DNA from: Enemella dayhoffiae
GTDB taxonomy: Bacteria > Actinomycetota > Actinomycetes > Propionibacteriales > Propionibacteriaceae
Direction: 5' to 3'
Assembly (NCBI RefSeq): GCF_002250625.1
Contig: NZ_NMVQ01000012.1
Span: forward strand, 1 to 64,000
DNA: 64,000 nucleotides
Below the pieces are notes generated by a model, which saw only the letters and a program-made list of their open reading frames with translations, ran no database searches and had not been told where the DNA came from. The translations under genes were made by a program, and so were the position numbers. How positions within the stretch are numbered: position 1 is the stretch's first letter; each line of letters starts with the position of its first letter. Positions 15,722-23,882 of this stretch are shown one piece after another.

Positions 15722-15922
15722 CTATTCCGAGCGCGCGTGACCCTCGGCGGCGGCCTTGATCCGCTGGAGGGTCTCGCGCATGCCCTCCAGTGACGCGACG
15801 GCGTACGCCTCCTGGCCGCCCATGGCGCCCTCGATCACCTCCCGCGACAGCTCGGAAAGGCCATCGGGCGTCTCGCGCCGCTGGACGACCTCAGTCTGCC
15901 CGTGAGCAGCTGGCTTTACCAT
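15722..15922 (-). CDS. small hypothetical protein
   Basis: 66 residues (starts MVKPAAHGQTEVVQRRETPD), mostly helical, with a GLSELSREVIEGAMGGQEAY centre. It lies 27 nt upstream of the PPOX gene on the same strand, so it may be co-transcribed. No family recognised. Its 5' end is head-to-head with the MntA-like gene. The frame has typical high-GC codon use, but its short length keeps confidence moderate. Confidence 0.4.
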   Translation of the reverse strand: MVKPAAHGQTEVVQRRETPDGLSELSREVIEGAMGGQEAYAVASLEGMRETLQRIKAAAEGHARSE

Positions 15923-15928
15923 GGGCGC

Positions 15929-16336
15929 ATGACTTCGGTCCCGGACGTCGTACGTCGCTTACGGGCCGACCGCGACAACGGTCGGCTCGCGGACCTGTGT
16001 GCCGCTCATCGTGTCGACCTGCTTGTGCTGTTCGGGAGTGCGCGCGAAGCGGCCGAACAAGCTCAGGACGTGGACGTGGCCTACTCGTTCCAGCATGGCG
16101 CCGAACCGGACGATCTTGCGGTGGTCAACGCACTCGGCGAAGCGTACGGCGATCTGCTCGACATCATGCCGCTGGACCGCGCCGGTTCGGTTGCCAGATA
16201 CGCCGCTCTGGGTGGTGGTGAGGTGCTCGTCGAGCTCACTGATCAGAAGTTCGCCCTCCAACAGATGGCGGCGTTCGGTCAGTACGTCGACACTCAGCGC
16301 TTTCGCGACCTGCAGCTCGAGGCGCTGCGACGATGA
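15929..16336 (+). CDS. MntA-like nucleotidyltransferase (antitoxin-type)
   Basis: 135 residues. Minimal nucleotidyltransferase fold with the active-site signature LLVLFGSAREAAEQAQDVDV: G36-S37 followed by D47 and D49, i.e. GSX9DXD. MntA proteins of HEPN/MNT toxin-antitoxin pairs transfer AMP to a tyrosine of the HepT toxin to silence it. I start at the ATG at 15929, where the conserved sequence begins; the frame is open upstream but not family-like. A HepT partner would be expected immediately downstream, and only its C-terminal half is found there. Confidence 0.75.
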   Translation: MTSVPDVVRRLRADRDNGRLADLCAAHRVDLLVLFGSAREAAEQAQDVDVAYSFQHGAEPDDLAVVNALGEAYGDLLDIMPLDRAGSVARYAALGGGEVLVELTDQKFALQQMAAFGQYVDTQRFRDLQLEALRR

Positions 16337-16385
16337 CGCCCCGAGACTCGTCCACCAGCACGCCGCCAATAGCCTGGGATCCCGC

Positions 16386-16617
16386 GTGTCTTCGGAGTAT
16401 CGGGATTCGTTCGATCAGGCGGCCTCGCTCGGTCTGTTCCCGGCGCAGCTGGCCGAATCACTCAAGCCCAGCGTAGGAATGCGCAACGTGCTCATTCATG
16501 AATATGTGAACGTCGATCTCGCGCTCGTTTCGAAGGCGATTCCACTGGCCCGAGACCAGTACGGGCAATACGTCCGGAGCGTCGCCGAGTGGGTGGCCAA
16601 ACAAGGAGTCCCACCGA
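16386..16617 (+). pseudogene. HepT-like HEPN toxin, N-terminal half lost
   Basis: From about 16386 the frame reads VSSEYRDSFDQAASLGLFP, then RNVLIHEYVNVDLALVSKA and YGQYVRSVAEWVAKQG, the C-terminal half of a HepT (DUF86) toxin with an intact RX4HXY motif (RNVLIHEY). The upstream helices that normally make the first 60 residues are absent: only a short remnant ('HQHAANSLGSR') lies between the MntA stop and this point. There is no stop codon before the next gene, so the remnant is fused in frame to the protein starting at 16618. A GTG at 16386 could start it, but no ribosome site is seen. I judge it a decayed toxin. Confidence 0.65.
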
Positions 16618-17090
16618 TGAACCCTTTCACCAGCCAGGTCGGCGACTGGAACGGCAGCAACGGATTCCGGATGATGCCCACCGATCCCTTGTCCACAGGG
16701 GAATCTCGGGCACACTCGGCGGCCGAGGCCGACAGCTGGGGCTGGTCGTTGCGCTACACCTGGATGCACCCCGATGACGGCCCCCAGTCCGGCACCCTGC
16801 TGCTCGCCGCGCCCGAGTCGGATGGGACGATCACCGCCGCCTGGCTGGACTCGTGGCACCAGAAGCCCGGTCTGCGTCTGCTCACCGGGACCTTCGCCGA
16901 CAACACGGCCGCACTCGAGATGGAGTGCGACGGCTGGTTCTGGCGGATCTCGGTCGAAGCGACTGCCGACGAGCTCCGGATGCTGATGCACAACGTGATC
17001 CCGGACGGCTTCGAGGGTCATGAGCCCGGGCCATACGTGGTGATGGACGCCCACTGGACGCGGCCGGGAATCGCAGCAATTCAACACTGA
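16618..17090 (+). CDS. DUF1579-like hypothetical protein
   Basis: 157 residues from ATG 16618, which has AAGGAG 10 nt upstream. The sequence (VGDWNGSNGFRMMPTDPLS; LRYTWMHPDDGPQSGTLLLA; DSWHQKPGLRLLTG; GWFWRISVE) is a small beta-rich fold reminiscent of DUF1579/lipocalin-like proteins that bind or sense small molecules. The 'TWMHPDDGPQ' and 'SWHQKP' stretches look strongly conserved. The upstream HepT remnant reads into it without a stop, so a longer fusion product is possible, but the ribosome site argues for a separate protein. Function unknown. Confidence 0.6.
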
Positions 17091-17121
17091 ACGACCAGAT
17101 CGGTTGCCAATTAGCATCCTT

Positions 17122-17151
17122 AATGAGAAAATATCTCCAGATCTTCTCATT
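17122..17151 (+). promoter_or_regulatory. inverted-repeat operator upstream of fic
   Basis: Perfect 8-bp inverted repeat AATGAGAA (17122-17129) and TTCTCATT (17144-17151) with a 14-nt spacer, in an unusually AT-rich 60-bp patch. It ends 1 nt before the ribosome site AGGAGG (17153-17158). The Fic protein has a C-terminal helix-turn-helix-like region, so autoregulation through this site is plausible. The arm length and placement make chance unlikely. Confidence 0.55.
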
Positions 17152-17162
17152 TAGGAGGCACC

Positions 17163-18344
17163 GTGTGCGCCTGGCCAACGATCGGTTGGACTGCCGAGCA
17201 GTGGGTCAGCCGAGATCCGATGGCCTCTCGGCGCGCTCGGCAGCGCAACACCGGAGAGTTCCGCGCCGCCCGGCTCCCGAAGATTGCCCGACGCTCCCCC
17301 TCGTTGCCCACCAGCCTCGCCACCCTGGCCGCCGACGCCACGAACAGCATGATCCGTTTCGACCAGTCGTCACCCGGGCTTGCGACACTGCCGTTCGCGG
17401 CCATCCTGCTGCGTGGCGAGTCAGCAACCAGCTCTCAGATCGAAAACCTCACCGTCCGCGCCAAGCGCCTCACCCTCGCAAGCATCGGCGTACGCGACGG
17501 CGGGAATGCGGGGCTGGTGGCGCGCAACGTCACGGCCATGCGGGCCGCACTGGACGCCTCAGACTCACTGGACGCCGCCGCCATTCTCCGCATGCACGGC
17601 GCGTTGACCGAAGGGGTCCAGGACGACGCCGGCACGTGGCGCGACGAGTGGGTGTGGATCGGGGGCGAGTCACCGGTCACGGCCGCGTACGTTGCTCCCC
17701 CACACGCCGACGTGCCTGTGCTGATCGACGATCTCGTCCGCTTCCTCGCCCGCCGAGACTTGGACCCCACCGTGCACGCGGCCATCGCGCACGCACAGTT
17801 CGAGACCATCCACCCGTTCACCGACGGCAACGGCCGGACAGGGCGGGCGCTGGTCTCGGCGCTGCTTCGTGCCCGCGGCGTGACCAACAACCTGACCGTG
17901 CCGCTGTCGTCGGGGCTCTTGCACGATGTCGACGACTACATCGCGGCCCTGAACGCCTACCGGGCAGGAGATCCCGGCCCGATCGTCGAATCCTTCGCCA
18001 ACGCCGCTGACGCGGCCATCGCCAACGCGCGACTGCTGGCCGACGAGATCACCGCGTTCACCGAAGACGTGCTGGCGGCCCGCCGGCGGGTCACCCCTCC
18101 CCTGCGCGCCGTTCTCGATCTGTGCTGCCGCGAGCCGGCGTTCACCGCAGGCATGCTGACCGACCTCGCAGGTGTCAGTACGCCCACCGCCTACCGCACC
18201 GTCGACGGTCTGGCCGAGGCCGGTTTCCTCTCCCTGGAGAACGCCAAGGTGAACGGCCAGAAGGTCTGGACGGTGCCCGCTGTGCTCGGCGCGCTTGACC
18301 GATTCGCCGCCCGCGCGGGTCGGCGCGTCGCGGCGCACCAGTGA
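17163..18344 (+). CDS. Fic family protein, class II (self-inhibited)
   Basis: 393 residues from a GTG preceded by AGGAGG. The Fic active site is complete: IHPFTDGNGRTGR at 216-228 (HPFx[D/E]GNGRxxR), with catalytic His217. The N-terminal inhibitory motif [S/T]xxxE[G/N] is present as S90-SQI-E94-N95, placing the protein in class II, where the glutamate blocks ATP until relieved. The C-terminal 70 residues (AGMLTDLAGVSTPTAYRTVD) form a winged-helix-like domain typical of Fic proteins with DNA binding or autoregulation. Such proteins transfer AMP to target proteins. No FicA-type antitoxin is adjacent, consistent with the built-in inhibitor. Confidence 0.9.
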   Translation: MCAWPTIGWTAEQWVSRDPMASRRARQRNTGEFRAARLPKIARRSPSLPTSLATLAADATNSMIRFDQSSPGLATLPFAAILLRGESATSSQIENLTVRAKRLTLASIGVRDGGNAGLVARNVTAMRAALDASDSLDAAAILRMHGALTEGVQDDAGTWRDEWVWIGGESPVTAAYVAPPHADVPVLIDDLVRFLARRDLDPTVHAAIAHAQFETIHPFTDGNGRTGRALVSALLRARGVTNNLTVPLSSGLLHDVDDYIAALNAYRAGDPGPIVESFANAADAAIANARLLADEITAFTEDVLAARRRVTPPLRAVLDLCCREPAFTAGMLTDLAGVSTPTAYRTVDGLAEAGFLSLENAKVNGQKVWTVPAVLGALDRFAARAGRRVAAHQ

Positions 18345-18372
18345 AACTCTGGCACCCCGCTAACGTGGACAC

Positions 18373-19335
18373 ATGCCAGCGGACTTCCTGATCGCGCACA
18401 ACCCGGAGGAGGGCACGTCGCTGCCCTACCTGGTGCGGATCCCCCTCGGCGAGCGTGGCATCGTGCTCAAGGTCCGCGAGCTGTGGCCGCGCACCTCCAA
18501 GGTCTACTGCCATCGCGCCGAATGGCCCGAGGACGCCGACATCATCCAACAGGTCCCCACCCGCTCCTGCAGCAAGCGCGGCGCCGCCATCGACCTGGTC
18601 CTTGATCGCGGACGCGAGAACCGGTCGCAGTTCGTGCTCACGATGGCGCGCGGCCGGGAGATGATCTTCTGGCAGACCGCACGCGTCGCCAAGCAGGCCA
18701 GGCCCAAAGTGCGTACGCCGACAGCCAAGGCATCCGGCATCGCCGAGCTCGAGATCCTGGTCGACGTGCACGAGCGGTACGCCTGGAAGTTCACCCACCA
18801 ACAGGCGGGTACGCGCAAGCAGGCTCTGCCCGCGGGCGACTATGCGGTGCAGCTGGACGACCGCGTGATCGCTTCGGTGGAACGGAAATCGCTGGTCGAT
18901 CTGGTCACCACGATCACCAGGGGAAGGATGAGCTACCTGCTCGCCGACTTGGCGAACCTCCCCCGGGCAGCCGTTGTGGTCGAGGATCGCTACTCCCAGG
19001 TGTTCGCCCTCCAACACGTCCGTCCAGCGGTGGTCGCCGACCAGCTCGGCGAGTGTCAGGCCCGGTTCCCTTCGGTGCCGATCATCTTCGCCGAGACGCG
19101 GCAACTCGCACAGGAGTGGACCTACCGCTTCCTGGCCGCCGCCGTCCACGAACTCGGCCTGGACTCCCCCACCGACGACCGCCTCAACGAACTCGCAGGA
19201 GCCGAACCAGCGCCTCAGCTCCCGCCGAAGCCCGCCGTCGTGCGTGCCTGGGCCCTGGAAAACGGACACCAGGTGTCCGCCAGGGGAAGACTGGCCCCCG
19301 AGCTCGTGGAGGCCTATCTGCAGGCGCACCGCTGA
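18373..19335 (+). CDS. ERCC4-domain nuclease with Lsr2-like C-terminal DNA-binding domain
   Basis: 320 residues. A unique N-terminal domain (about 1-115) precedes an ERCC4/XPF-type nuclease core: EILVDVHERYAWKF, LPAGDYAVQLDD, and VERKSLVDLVTTI around 165-180, giving the D...GDY...ERKxxxD active-site pattern. The last 30 residues (VRAWALENGHQVSARGRLAP and VEAYLQAH) match the C-terminal AT-rich-DNA-binding domain of Lsr2. The domain combination suggests a structure-specific nuclease targeted to DNA by an Lsr2-type module, perhaps for repair or control of foreign DNA. Starts 28 nt after fic on the same strand. Confidence 0.8.
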   Translation: MPADFLIAHNPEEGTSLPYLVRIPLGERGIVLKVRELWPRTSKVYCHRAEWPEDADIIQQVPTRSCSKRGAAIDLVLDRGRENRSQFVLTMARGREMIFWQTARVAKQARPKVRTPTAKASGIAELEILVDVHERYAWKFTHQQAGTRKQALPAGDYAVQLDDRVIASVERKSLVDLVTTITRGRMSYLLADLANLPRAAVVVEDRYSQVFALQHVRPAVVADQLGECQARFPSVPIIFAETRQLAQEWTYRFLAAAVHELGLDSPTDDRLNELAGAEPAPQLPPKPAVVRAWALENGHQVSARGRLAPELVEAYLQAHR

Positions 19336-19409
19336 CGGCGTACCGCCGGTCACACTTCTCCCCCACCACTCGTCACCCAGACAACGGCAAACCACTGGAG
19401 GAGAATCCG

Positions 19410-19646
19410 ATGAAGACAATGACCTGCAAGGAGCTCGGCGGGCCCTGCGACCTCGCGCACCGAGGTGAGACCGCCGACGACGTGATCAAGGCCCAGGATC
19501 AGCACCTGAAGGACGCCGAGAAGGCGAGCGACACCGCCCATCAGCCCGCACGCGACGAGATGAAGTCGCGTTGGCGCCACCCCAAGCGATCCCTGGGATG
19601 GTACAACGACGTCAAGAAGGCCTTCGCGGCACTGCCCCAGAGCTGA
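19410..19646 (+). CDS. DUF1059-like small protein
   Basis: 78 residues from ATG 19410 with GGAGGAG upstream (19397-19403). Begins MKTMTCKELGGPCDLAHRGE, the Cys-Lys-x-Leu-Gly-Gly-x-Cys-Asp start of DUF1059 proteins, with ETADDVIKAQDQHLKDAEKA following. The rest (DEMKSRWRHPKRSLGWYNDV) is longer than the usual DUF1059. Function unknown; the two cysteines suggest metal or redox chemistry. A larger open frame upstream (from 19053) is shadow. Confidence 0.65.
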   Translation: MKTMTCKELGGPCDLAHRGETADDVIKAQDQHLKDAEKASDTAHQPARDEMKSRWRHPKRSLGWYNDVKKAFAALPQS

Positions 19647-19650
19647 CGCC

Positions 19651-19899
19651 GTGGGCTGGCGTCAGGCCATGACACCTGACAACAGCCGCGTCCGCGTGAT
19701 CGAGATCATCGCCGACCTTGAAGTGCCGGATCTCGAAGCCAGCAAGGAGTTCTACGCCGACCATCTCGGCCTGGACGACGAGGAGTTCAACCTCGGCTGG
19801 GTCGCCCGTCTGACCTCGTCGCAGACGGGCGCCCACCTCCAGCTGGTCACCCGGGACGCCACCGCGCCCGCGGTCAACATCGTCGCCCATCGCACCTGA
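19651..19899 (+). pseudogene. VOC/glyoxalase-like protein with internal deletion
   Basis: The first 70 residues are a good first half of a VOC domain (IEIIADLEVPDLEASKEFYA; DHLGLDDEEFNLGWVARLTS; THLQ-type strand AHLQLVTRDA). The end, VNIVAHRT, is the characteristic final strand of the same fold. The second beta-alpha unit (about 45 residues) that should lie between them is missing, in frame. At 82 residues the product lacks half of the metal site unless it dimerises, so I treat it as broken. GTG 19651 or ATG 19669 could start it. Confidence 0.55.
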
Positions 19900-19914
19900 G
19901 CTGGCCGAGCCGCC

Positions 19915-22269
19915 TCAGCCGTCCTCACGAACCACCTCTTCGGCGAACCGGTCCGGCCGCCAACCGCGCCAGACTGGATGGCGGAGCCGTCCCACGTCGG
20001 TCCACTCCCCATATTCCACCTCGCCGACCAGCAGCGGTTCGACCCAGTGCGCCCGCCGCGAATCCTGGGCCGGTACGCCTCCCAGTGGCGCATCGTCCCG
20101 CTCGATCGACGACAGCACCTCCCGCGCCTCCCGCAGCGCCTGGTCGGTGAAGCCGCTGCCCACCCTGCCGACGTAGCGGAGTTCCTCGGCGTCGTTGACC
20201 GCCAGCAGCAGTGCCCCGATTCCGCGGGCCTGGCTCGTTTCGCTGGGAGTCCAACCGACGATGATCACGTCCTGATTCCTGCGATGCTTGATCTTCAGCC
20301 AGGTCTTCGCTCGCCGACCGGGCTGATACACGCTCGTCGGGCGCTTGGCGATCACCCCCTCAAGTCCCAGTTCGCGGCTGGTGGTGAGCGCCAGTTCGGG
20401 ATCACTGCCGAAGGTCGCCGGCACGTGCACCTGCCGGCCGCCGTCACCCAGCAACTCCTCCAGGGCCAGGCGGCGTTCGGTGTACGGCTCTCGCACCAAC
20501 GACCGGCCGTCCAGGTGCAACAGGTCGAACGCCATGAAGTGGGCCTTCGACCCGCCGGATCCGTGGGTCTGCAACAACTCGAAGCTCGATCGTCCCTGCG
20601 GATCGATCGCCACGATCTCCCCGTCGAGGACGACCGCATGATTCGCCAGCAGCTGCCCCAGCTCGGCCAGTTCGGGATAGGTGCGAGTGAAGTCGAGGCC
20701 TCGCCGGCTACGGAAGCTCGCCGAGCCATCGGCCACCGTGGCGATCGCCCGGTAGCCGTCCCACTTCACCTCAAACTCCCACTCGTCGTGGGCAAGCTCC
20801 CCCGTCTCGGCGGCGGTGGCGAGCATCGGTTCGATGACGGGCAGCTCCGATGACCCAGGGTGTGCCGGGGACTCCTGGCTGGGCAGGGTTTCCATCAGGT
20901 GGATCAGCCAGTTCTTCTCGTCGTCCCCCAGCCGGGTGTGGATCAACGCGAACTTTCGGGGTACGCCGCCGAGCCCTCCGTCCGGACGTCCGGTCAACGT
21001 CGCGATGACCTCCTTGCCGTCGCGCCACTTCTCCAGCTCGAAGGTTCCGGAGTCCCAGATGCGCACGTTGCCGCCGCCGTATTCCCCCTTGGGAATCTCC
21101 CCCTCGAAGCTGCCGTACTCCAGCGGGTGGTCCTCGGTCTGCACCGCCAGGTGATTCTTGTTCGGATTCGTCGGCGGACCTTTGGGAATCGCCCAGGACA
21201 CCAGCACGCCGTCATGCTCCAGCCGGAAGTCGTAGTGCAGCCGCCGGGCGTGATGTTCCTGGATCACAAAGGAATTTCCGGGTCCGGCGGCCGGCGCCTC
21301 GGCGGGCACCGGCTCGGGCGTACGCCCCGCATCGCGCATCGAACGATAGGTGGCCAACCGGTCGACACCGGCGCCACTCACTTCGCCGTTCAGCGCCGCC
21401 AGCGGGTCGCCGACCTCGGCCAGTCGTTCGATCACCTGATCCATTTCCAGGTTGGGCAGGTTGGCTCCCAGTTCGTCCCAGGTGCGCGGCACGGCGACGG
21501 TGGGGTGGGCGCGTCCGCGCAGCGAATAGGGCGCGATCGTCGTCTTGTTGCCGTTGTTCTGGCTCCAGTCGAGCAGCACCTTGCCGTGGCGAAGATCCTT
21601 CTTCATGTTGCTGACCACGAGTTGCGGATGCAACCTTTCCAGCTGTACCGCCATCTCCCGGGCCAGCGACGACACCTGCTCACAGGTGAGCGTCCCGTCC
21701 AGCCTCGCGTACAGGTGCAGACCCTTGCTGCCGCTGGTCACCGGCACCGAGGTGAGCTCCATGCCATCCAGCACCTCGCGGATCAGGAAGGCCAGTTCCA
21801 CGCACTCGGGCATCCCCGCGCCGGGCCCGGGATCGAGATCGAGCACCAGCCGGTCGGGGTTCTGCCGGACGCCGTCGGCGTCCACGCGCCATTGCGGGAC
21901 GTGGATCTCCAGCGAGGCCAGTTGCGCCAGCCAGACGAGGGTCGCCGGCTCGTCGATCAGCGGGTAGGTGTTGTCGTCGGACTTGTGCTCGATCGTGTAG
22001 GTGTGCACCCATTCCGGAGTGGACCGCGGATCGAGATTCTTGTTGAAGAACGCGTGACCGGGCTCCGCGTCGGTGCCCACCCCGTTGACCCACCGCTTGC
22101 GGGTCGCCGGACGCCGGCGCGCGTGCGGGACAAACCACTCGGCCACCGCGGCGTAATAGGCGATCACGTCACCCTTGGTGGTGCCGGTGGCGGGGTACAT
22201 CAGTTTGTCCAGATTGGTGACCTTGATCGAACGGTCGCCGACCTGGACTGCGCTCCCCTTGTCTGGCAT
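19915..22269 (-). CDS. ligD: ATP-dependent DNA ligase LigD (Pol-PE-Lig)
   Basis: 784 residues with the three LigD modules in mycobacterial order. Residues about 1-290 are the primase-like polymerase (LVLDLDPGPG with its catalytic aspartates; SGSKGLHLYARL). Residues about 325-470 are the 3'-phosphoesterase (VIQEHHARRLHYDFRLEHDG; AIPKGPPT; GEIPKGEYGGG). The ligase follows, with nucleotidyl-acceptor lysine in EVKWDGYRAI (about 502) and an OB-fold end. The enzyme repairs double-strand breaks by non-homologous end joining with Ku; no ku gene lies in this window. Length is close to the M. tuberculosis protein. It converges on the VOC remnant. Confidence 0.95.
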   Translation of the reverse strand: MPDKGSAVQVGDRSIKVTNLDKLMYPATGTTKGDVIAYYAAVAEWFVPHARRRPATRKRWVNGVGTDAEPGHAFFNKNLDPRSTPEWVHTYTIEHKSDDNTYPLIDEPATLVWLAQLASLEIHVPQWRVDADGVRQNPDRLVLDLDPGPGAGMPECVELAFLIREVLDGMELTSVPVTSGSKGLHLYARLDGTLTCEQVSSLAREMAVQLERLHPQLVVSNMKKDLRHGKVLLDWSQNNGNKTTIAPYSLRGRAHPTVAVPRTWDELGANLPNLEMDQVIERLAEVGDPLAALNGEVSGAGVDRLATYRSMRDAGRTPEPVPAEAPAAGPGNSFVIQEHHARRLHYDFRLEHDGVLVSWAIPKGPPTNPNKNHLAVQTEDHPLEYGSFEGEIPKGEYGGGNVRIWDSGTFELEKWRDGKEVIATLTGRPDGGLGGVPRKFALIHTRLGDDEKNWLIHLMETLPSQESPAHPGSSELPVIEPMLATAAETGELAHDEWEFEVKWDGYRAIATVADGSASFRSRRGLDFTRTYPELAELGQLLANHAVVLDGEIVAIDPQGRSSFELLQTHGSGGSKAHFMAFDLLHLDGRSLVREPYTERRLALEELLGDGGRQVHVPATFGSDPELALTTSRELGLEGVIAKRPTSVYQPGRRAKTWLKIKHRRNQDVIIVGWTPSETSQARGIGALLLAVNDAEELRYVGRVGSGFTDQALREAREVLSSIERDDAPLGGVPAQDSRRAHWVEPLLVGEVEYGEWTDVGRLRHPVWRGWRPDRFAEEVVREDG

Positions 22270-22323
22270 GGGTCCAAGTGTGGAGGGCGGTTCCCGGAAT
22301 CGCCAGCAGGACAGCGCTGGAAC

Positions 22324-22575
22324 TCAAGCAGGGTTCGCGGAACCCACCTCCGGGCCGCCGTCGGGATCCTCGTCCTTGCGGTCATCGATCTCGTCCACCA
22401 GTCGCGACTTCTCCGACTCAGGCAGGTCCACCCCGGCCTCGTCCAGGCCCTGGTCGAGCTGTCCGGAGATGCGATCCTTCTCGCCCGAGTATTCGTAGGA
22501 GGTCACCTCGTCGACTACGTTCTGGGCCGCCTCGGTGGCCGCGGCCTGCTCCTCGGGATTCTGCGATTCGGTCAT
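22324..22575 (-). CDS. small acidic hypothetical protein
   Basis: 83 residues, strongly acidic (MTESQNPEEQAAATEAAQNV, then EYSGEKDRISGQLDQGLDEA and EIDDRKDEDPDGGPEVG). I start at ATG 22575, which has a GAAAGGA ribosome site; the longer open frame upstream is not protein-like. It lies 54 nt upstream of ligD on the same strand. No family recognised; the composition suggests a soluble, partly disordered protein. Confidence 0.5.
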   Translation of the reverse strand: MTESQNPEEQAAATEAAQNVVDEVTSYEYSGEKDRISGQLDQGLDEAGVDLPESEKSRLVDEIDDRKDEDPDGGPEVGSANPA

Positions 22576-22706
22576 CGTCGTTCCTTTCGATGGACACTGG
22601 GGCATCGCCAGACTACTTCCAGGTCGACAAAGCGGTACGCGGCCCGGCGGCCGGGGGCCGCCAGCCACCCCGTAGGGTGGCAGAACACCCGCCGGAGGGA
22701 GAACCG

Positions 22707-23315
22707 ATGAGCTGGGAGTTTCTGATCGTGGTGCTGGCGGTCATCGTGACACCGGGTGCGGACTTCGTCGTCACGCTGCGCAGCACAGTCGCCGGCGGGC
22801 GTGCCGCCGGCACCGGCAGCGCGCTCGGTGTCGGCACTGCGTCGATGATCCAGGGTGCGCTGGTCTCGGTGGGCCTCGGCAGCCTGATCGTGCAATCCCA
22901 ACCCATCTTCACCACCTTGAAGTGGTTGGGCATCCTCTATCTCGCCTTCCTGGCCGTGCAATCCCTGCGTTCCGCCTGGCGCGGACGGTACGCCGACCTC
23001 GACACCGGTGCGCACGGCTCGCGTGGCCAGGGTTTCCGCAACGGATTCCTCTGCAACATCACCAACCCCAAGATGTTCGTGTTCTACCTCTCCCTGCTTC
23101 CCCAATTCGTTGGAGTGCACGCCCCCGTCTGGTCCTGGCTGGTGCACGCCTCGGTGCTGCCGCTGGCCGGGACGTGCTGGCTGTTGGGCATCGTCGTGCT
23201 CGCCGGTGCCGTGCGCGAACGGCTGCTTCGCCCCCTCACCCGCCGAATCATCGACGCCGCTTCGGGTATCGCCCTGTTGGGGTTCAGCGCTCGTCTGGCC
23301 CTGCAACGTGACTGA
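22707..23315 (+). CDS. LysE/RhtB family amino-acid exporter
   Basis: 202 residues from ATG 22707 with GGAGGGAG upstream. Starts WEFLIVVLAVIVTPGADFVV, the LysE/RhtB N-terminus with its conserved Pro-Gly, followed by GRAAGTGSALGVGTASMIQG, a KWLGILYLAFLAVQSLRSAW helix and FRNGFLCNITNPKMFVFYLS, the family's G-x-x-x-N-x-x-N-P-K motif. Six predicted membrane helices. Exports amino acids or derivatives; the substrate is unknown. 31 nt before the next gene, so possibly one transcript. Confidence 0.85.
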   Translation: MSWEFLIVVLAVIVTPGADFVVTLRSTVAGGRAAGTGSALGVGTASMIQGALVSVGLGSLIVQSQPIFTTLKWLGILYLAFLAVQSLRSAWRGRYADLDTGAHGSRGQGFRNGFLCNITNPKMFVFYLSLLPQFVGVHAPVWSWLVHASVLPLAGTCWLLGIVVLAGAVRERLLRPLTRRIIDAASGIALLGFSARLALQRD

Positions 23316-23346
23316 CCAGCTCCCCACCCACCGATTGGAGACTCTG

Positions 23347-23820
23347 ATGACCGAGCTGTTGCACACCTACCTGCAGGATCACCACGCCGGAGCCGTCTCG
23401 GGGGTGGCGCTGTTCCGTCGCGTCGCCGAGAACCACAGCCGTGCGGAGGTTCGGACGGCCGTGGCGCGACTGGCCGAAGACATCGAGGAGGACAAGAAGC
23501 TTCTCGAGGAGTTGATGAACCAGGTGGGCGCCAGCCCGTCCCTGGTCAAGGACAGCGGGGCCCGGGTCGCCGAGGTGGCCGGACAGCTCAAACCCAACCA
23601 GCGCTTCAAGGATCGTTCGCCGCTGTCGGATCTGCTGGAGCTGGAGGCGCTCACCGCCGCGGTGATGGCCAAGCGACTGGGTTGGCGAGCGCTGCTCGGC
23701 CTGGCTGACCCGCGGCTGTCCACCGAAGCCCTGGAGCGGCTGCTGGAACGCGCCATCAGCCAGGGGCAGGAGCTCGACGAGTTGCACGTCGGCTGCGCGG
23801 ATGTCCTGCGCGAGCGCTGA
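23347..23820 (+). CDS. hypothetical helical protein (ferritin-like)
   Basis: 157 residues from ATG 23347. Almost wholly alpha-helical: LHTYLQDHHAGAVSGVALFR, AVARLAEDIEEDKKLLEELM, LSDLLELEALTAAVMAKRLG, LERLLERAISQGQELDELHV. Spacing of His and Glu residues in four long helices suggests a four-helix bundle of ferritin-like type without an obvious EXXH pair set. This type of protein is common in actinobacteria and is uncharacterised. It follows the LysE gene closely. Confidence 0.6.
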   Translation: MTELLHTYLQDHHAGAVSGVALFRRVAENHSRAEVRTAVARLAEDIEEDKKLLEELMNQVGASPSLVKDSGARVAEVAGQLKPNQRFKDRSPLSDLLELEALTAAVMAKRLGWRALLGLADPRLSTEALERLLERAISQGQELDELHVGCADVLRER

Positions 23821-23882
23821 CGCCTCGTAGCTGAGGCTGTTTCGAGGGCTCGGCCCCTCGACACGCAACCCATTGCGCCGCG

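Noticed and set aside
20860-22710. Plus-strand frame of 616 codons
   Set aside because: Antisense of ligD; no domain signature.
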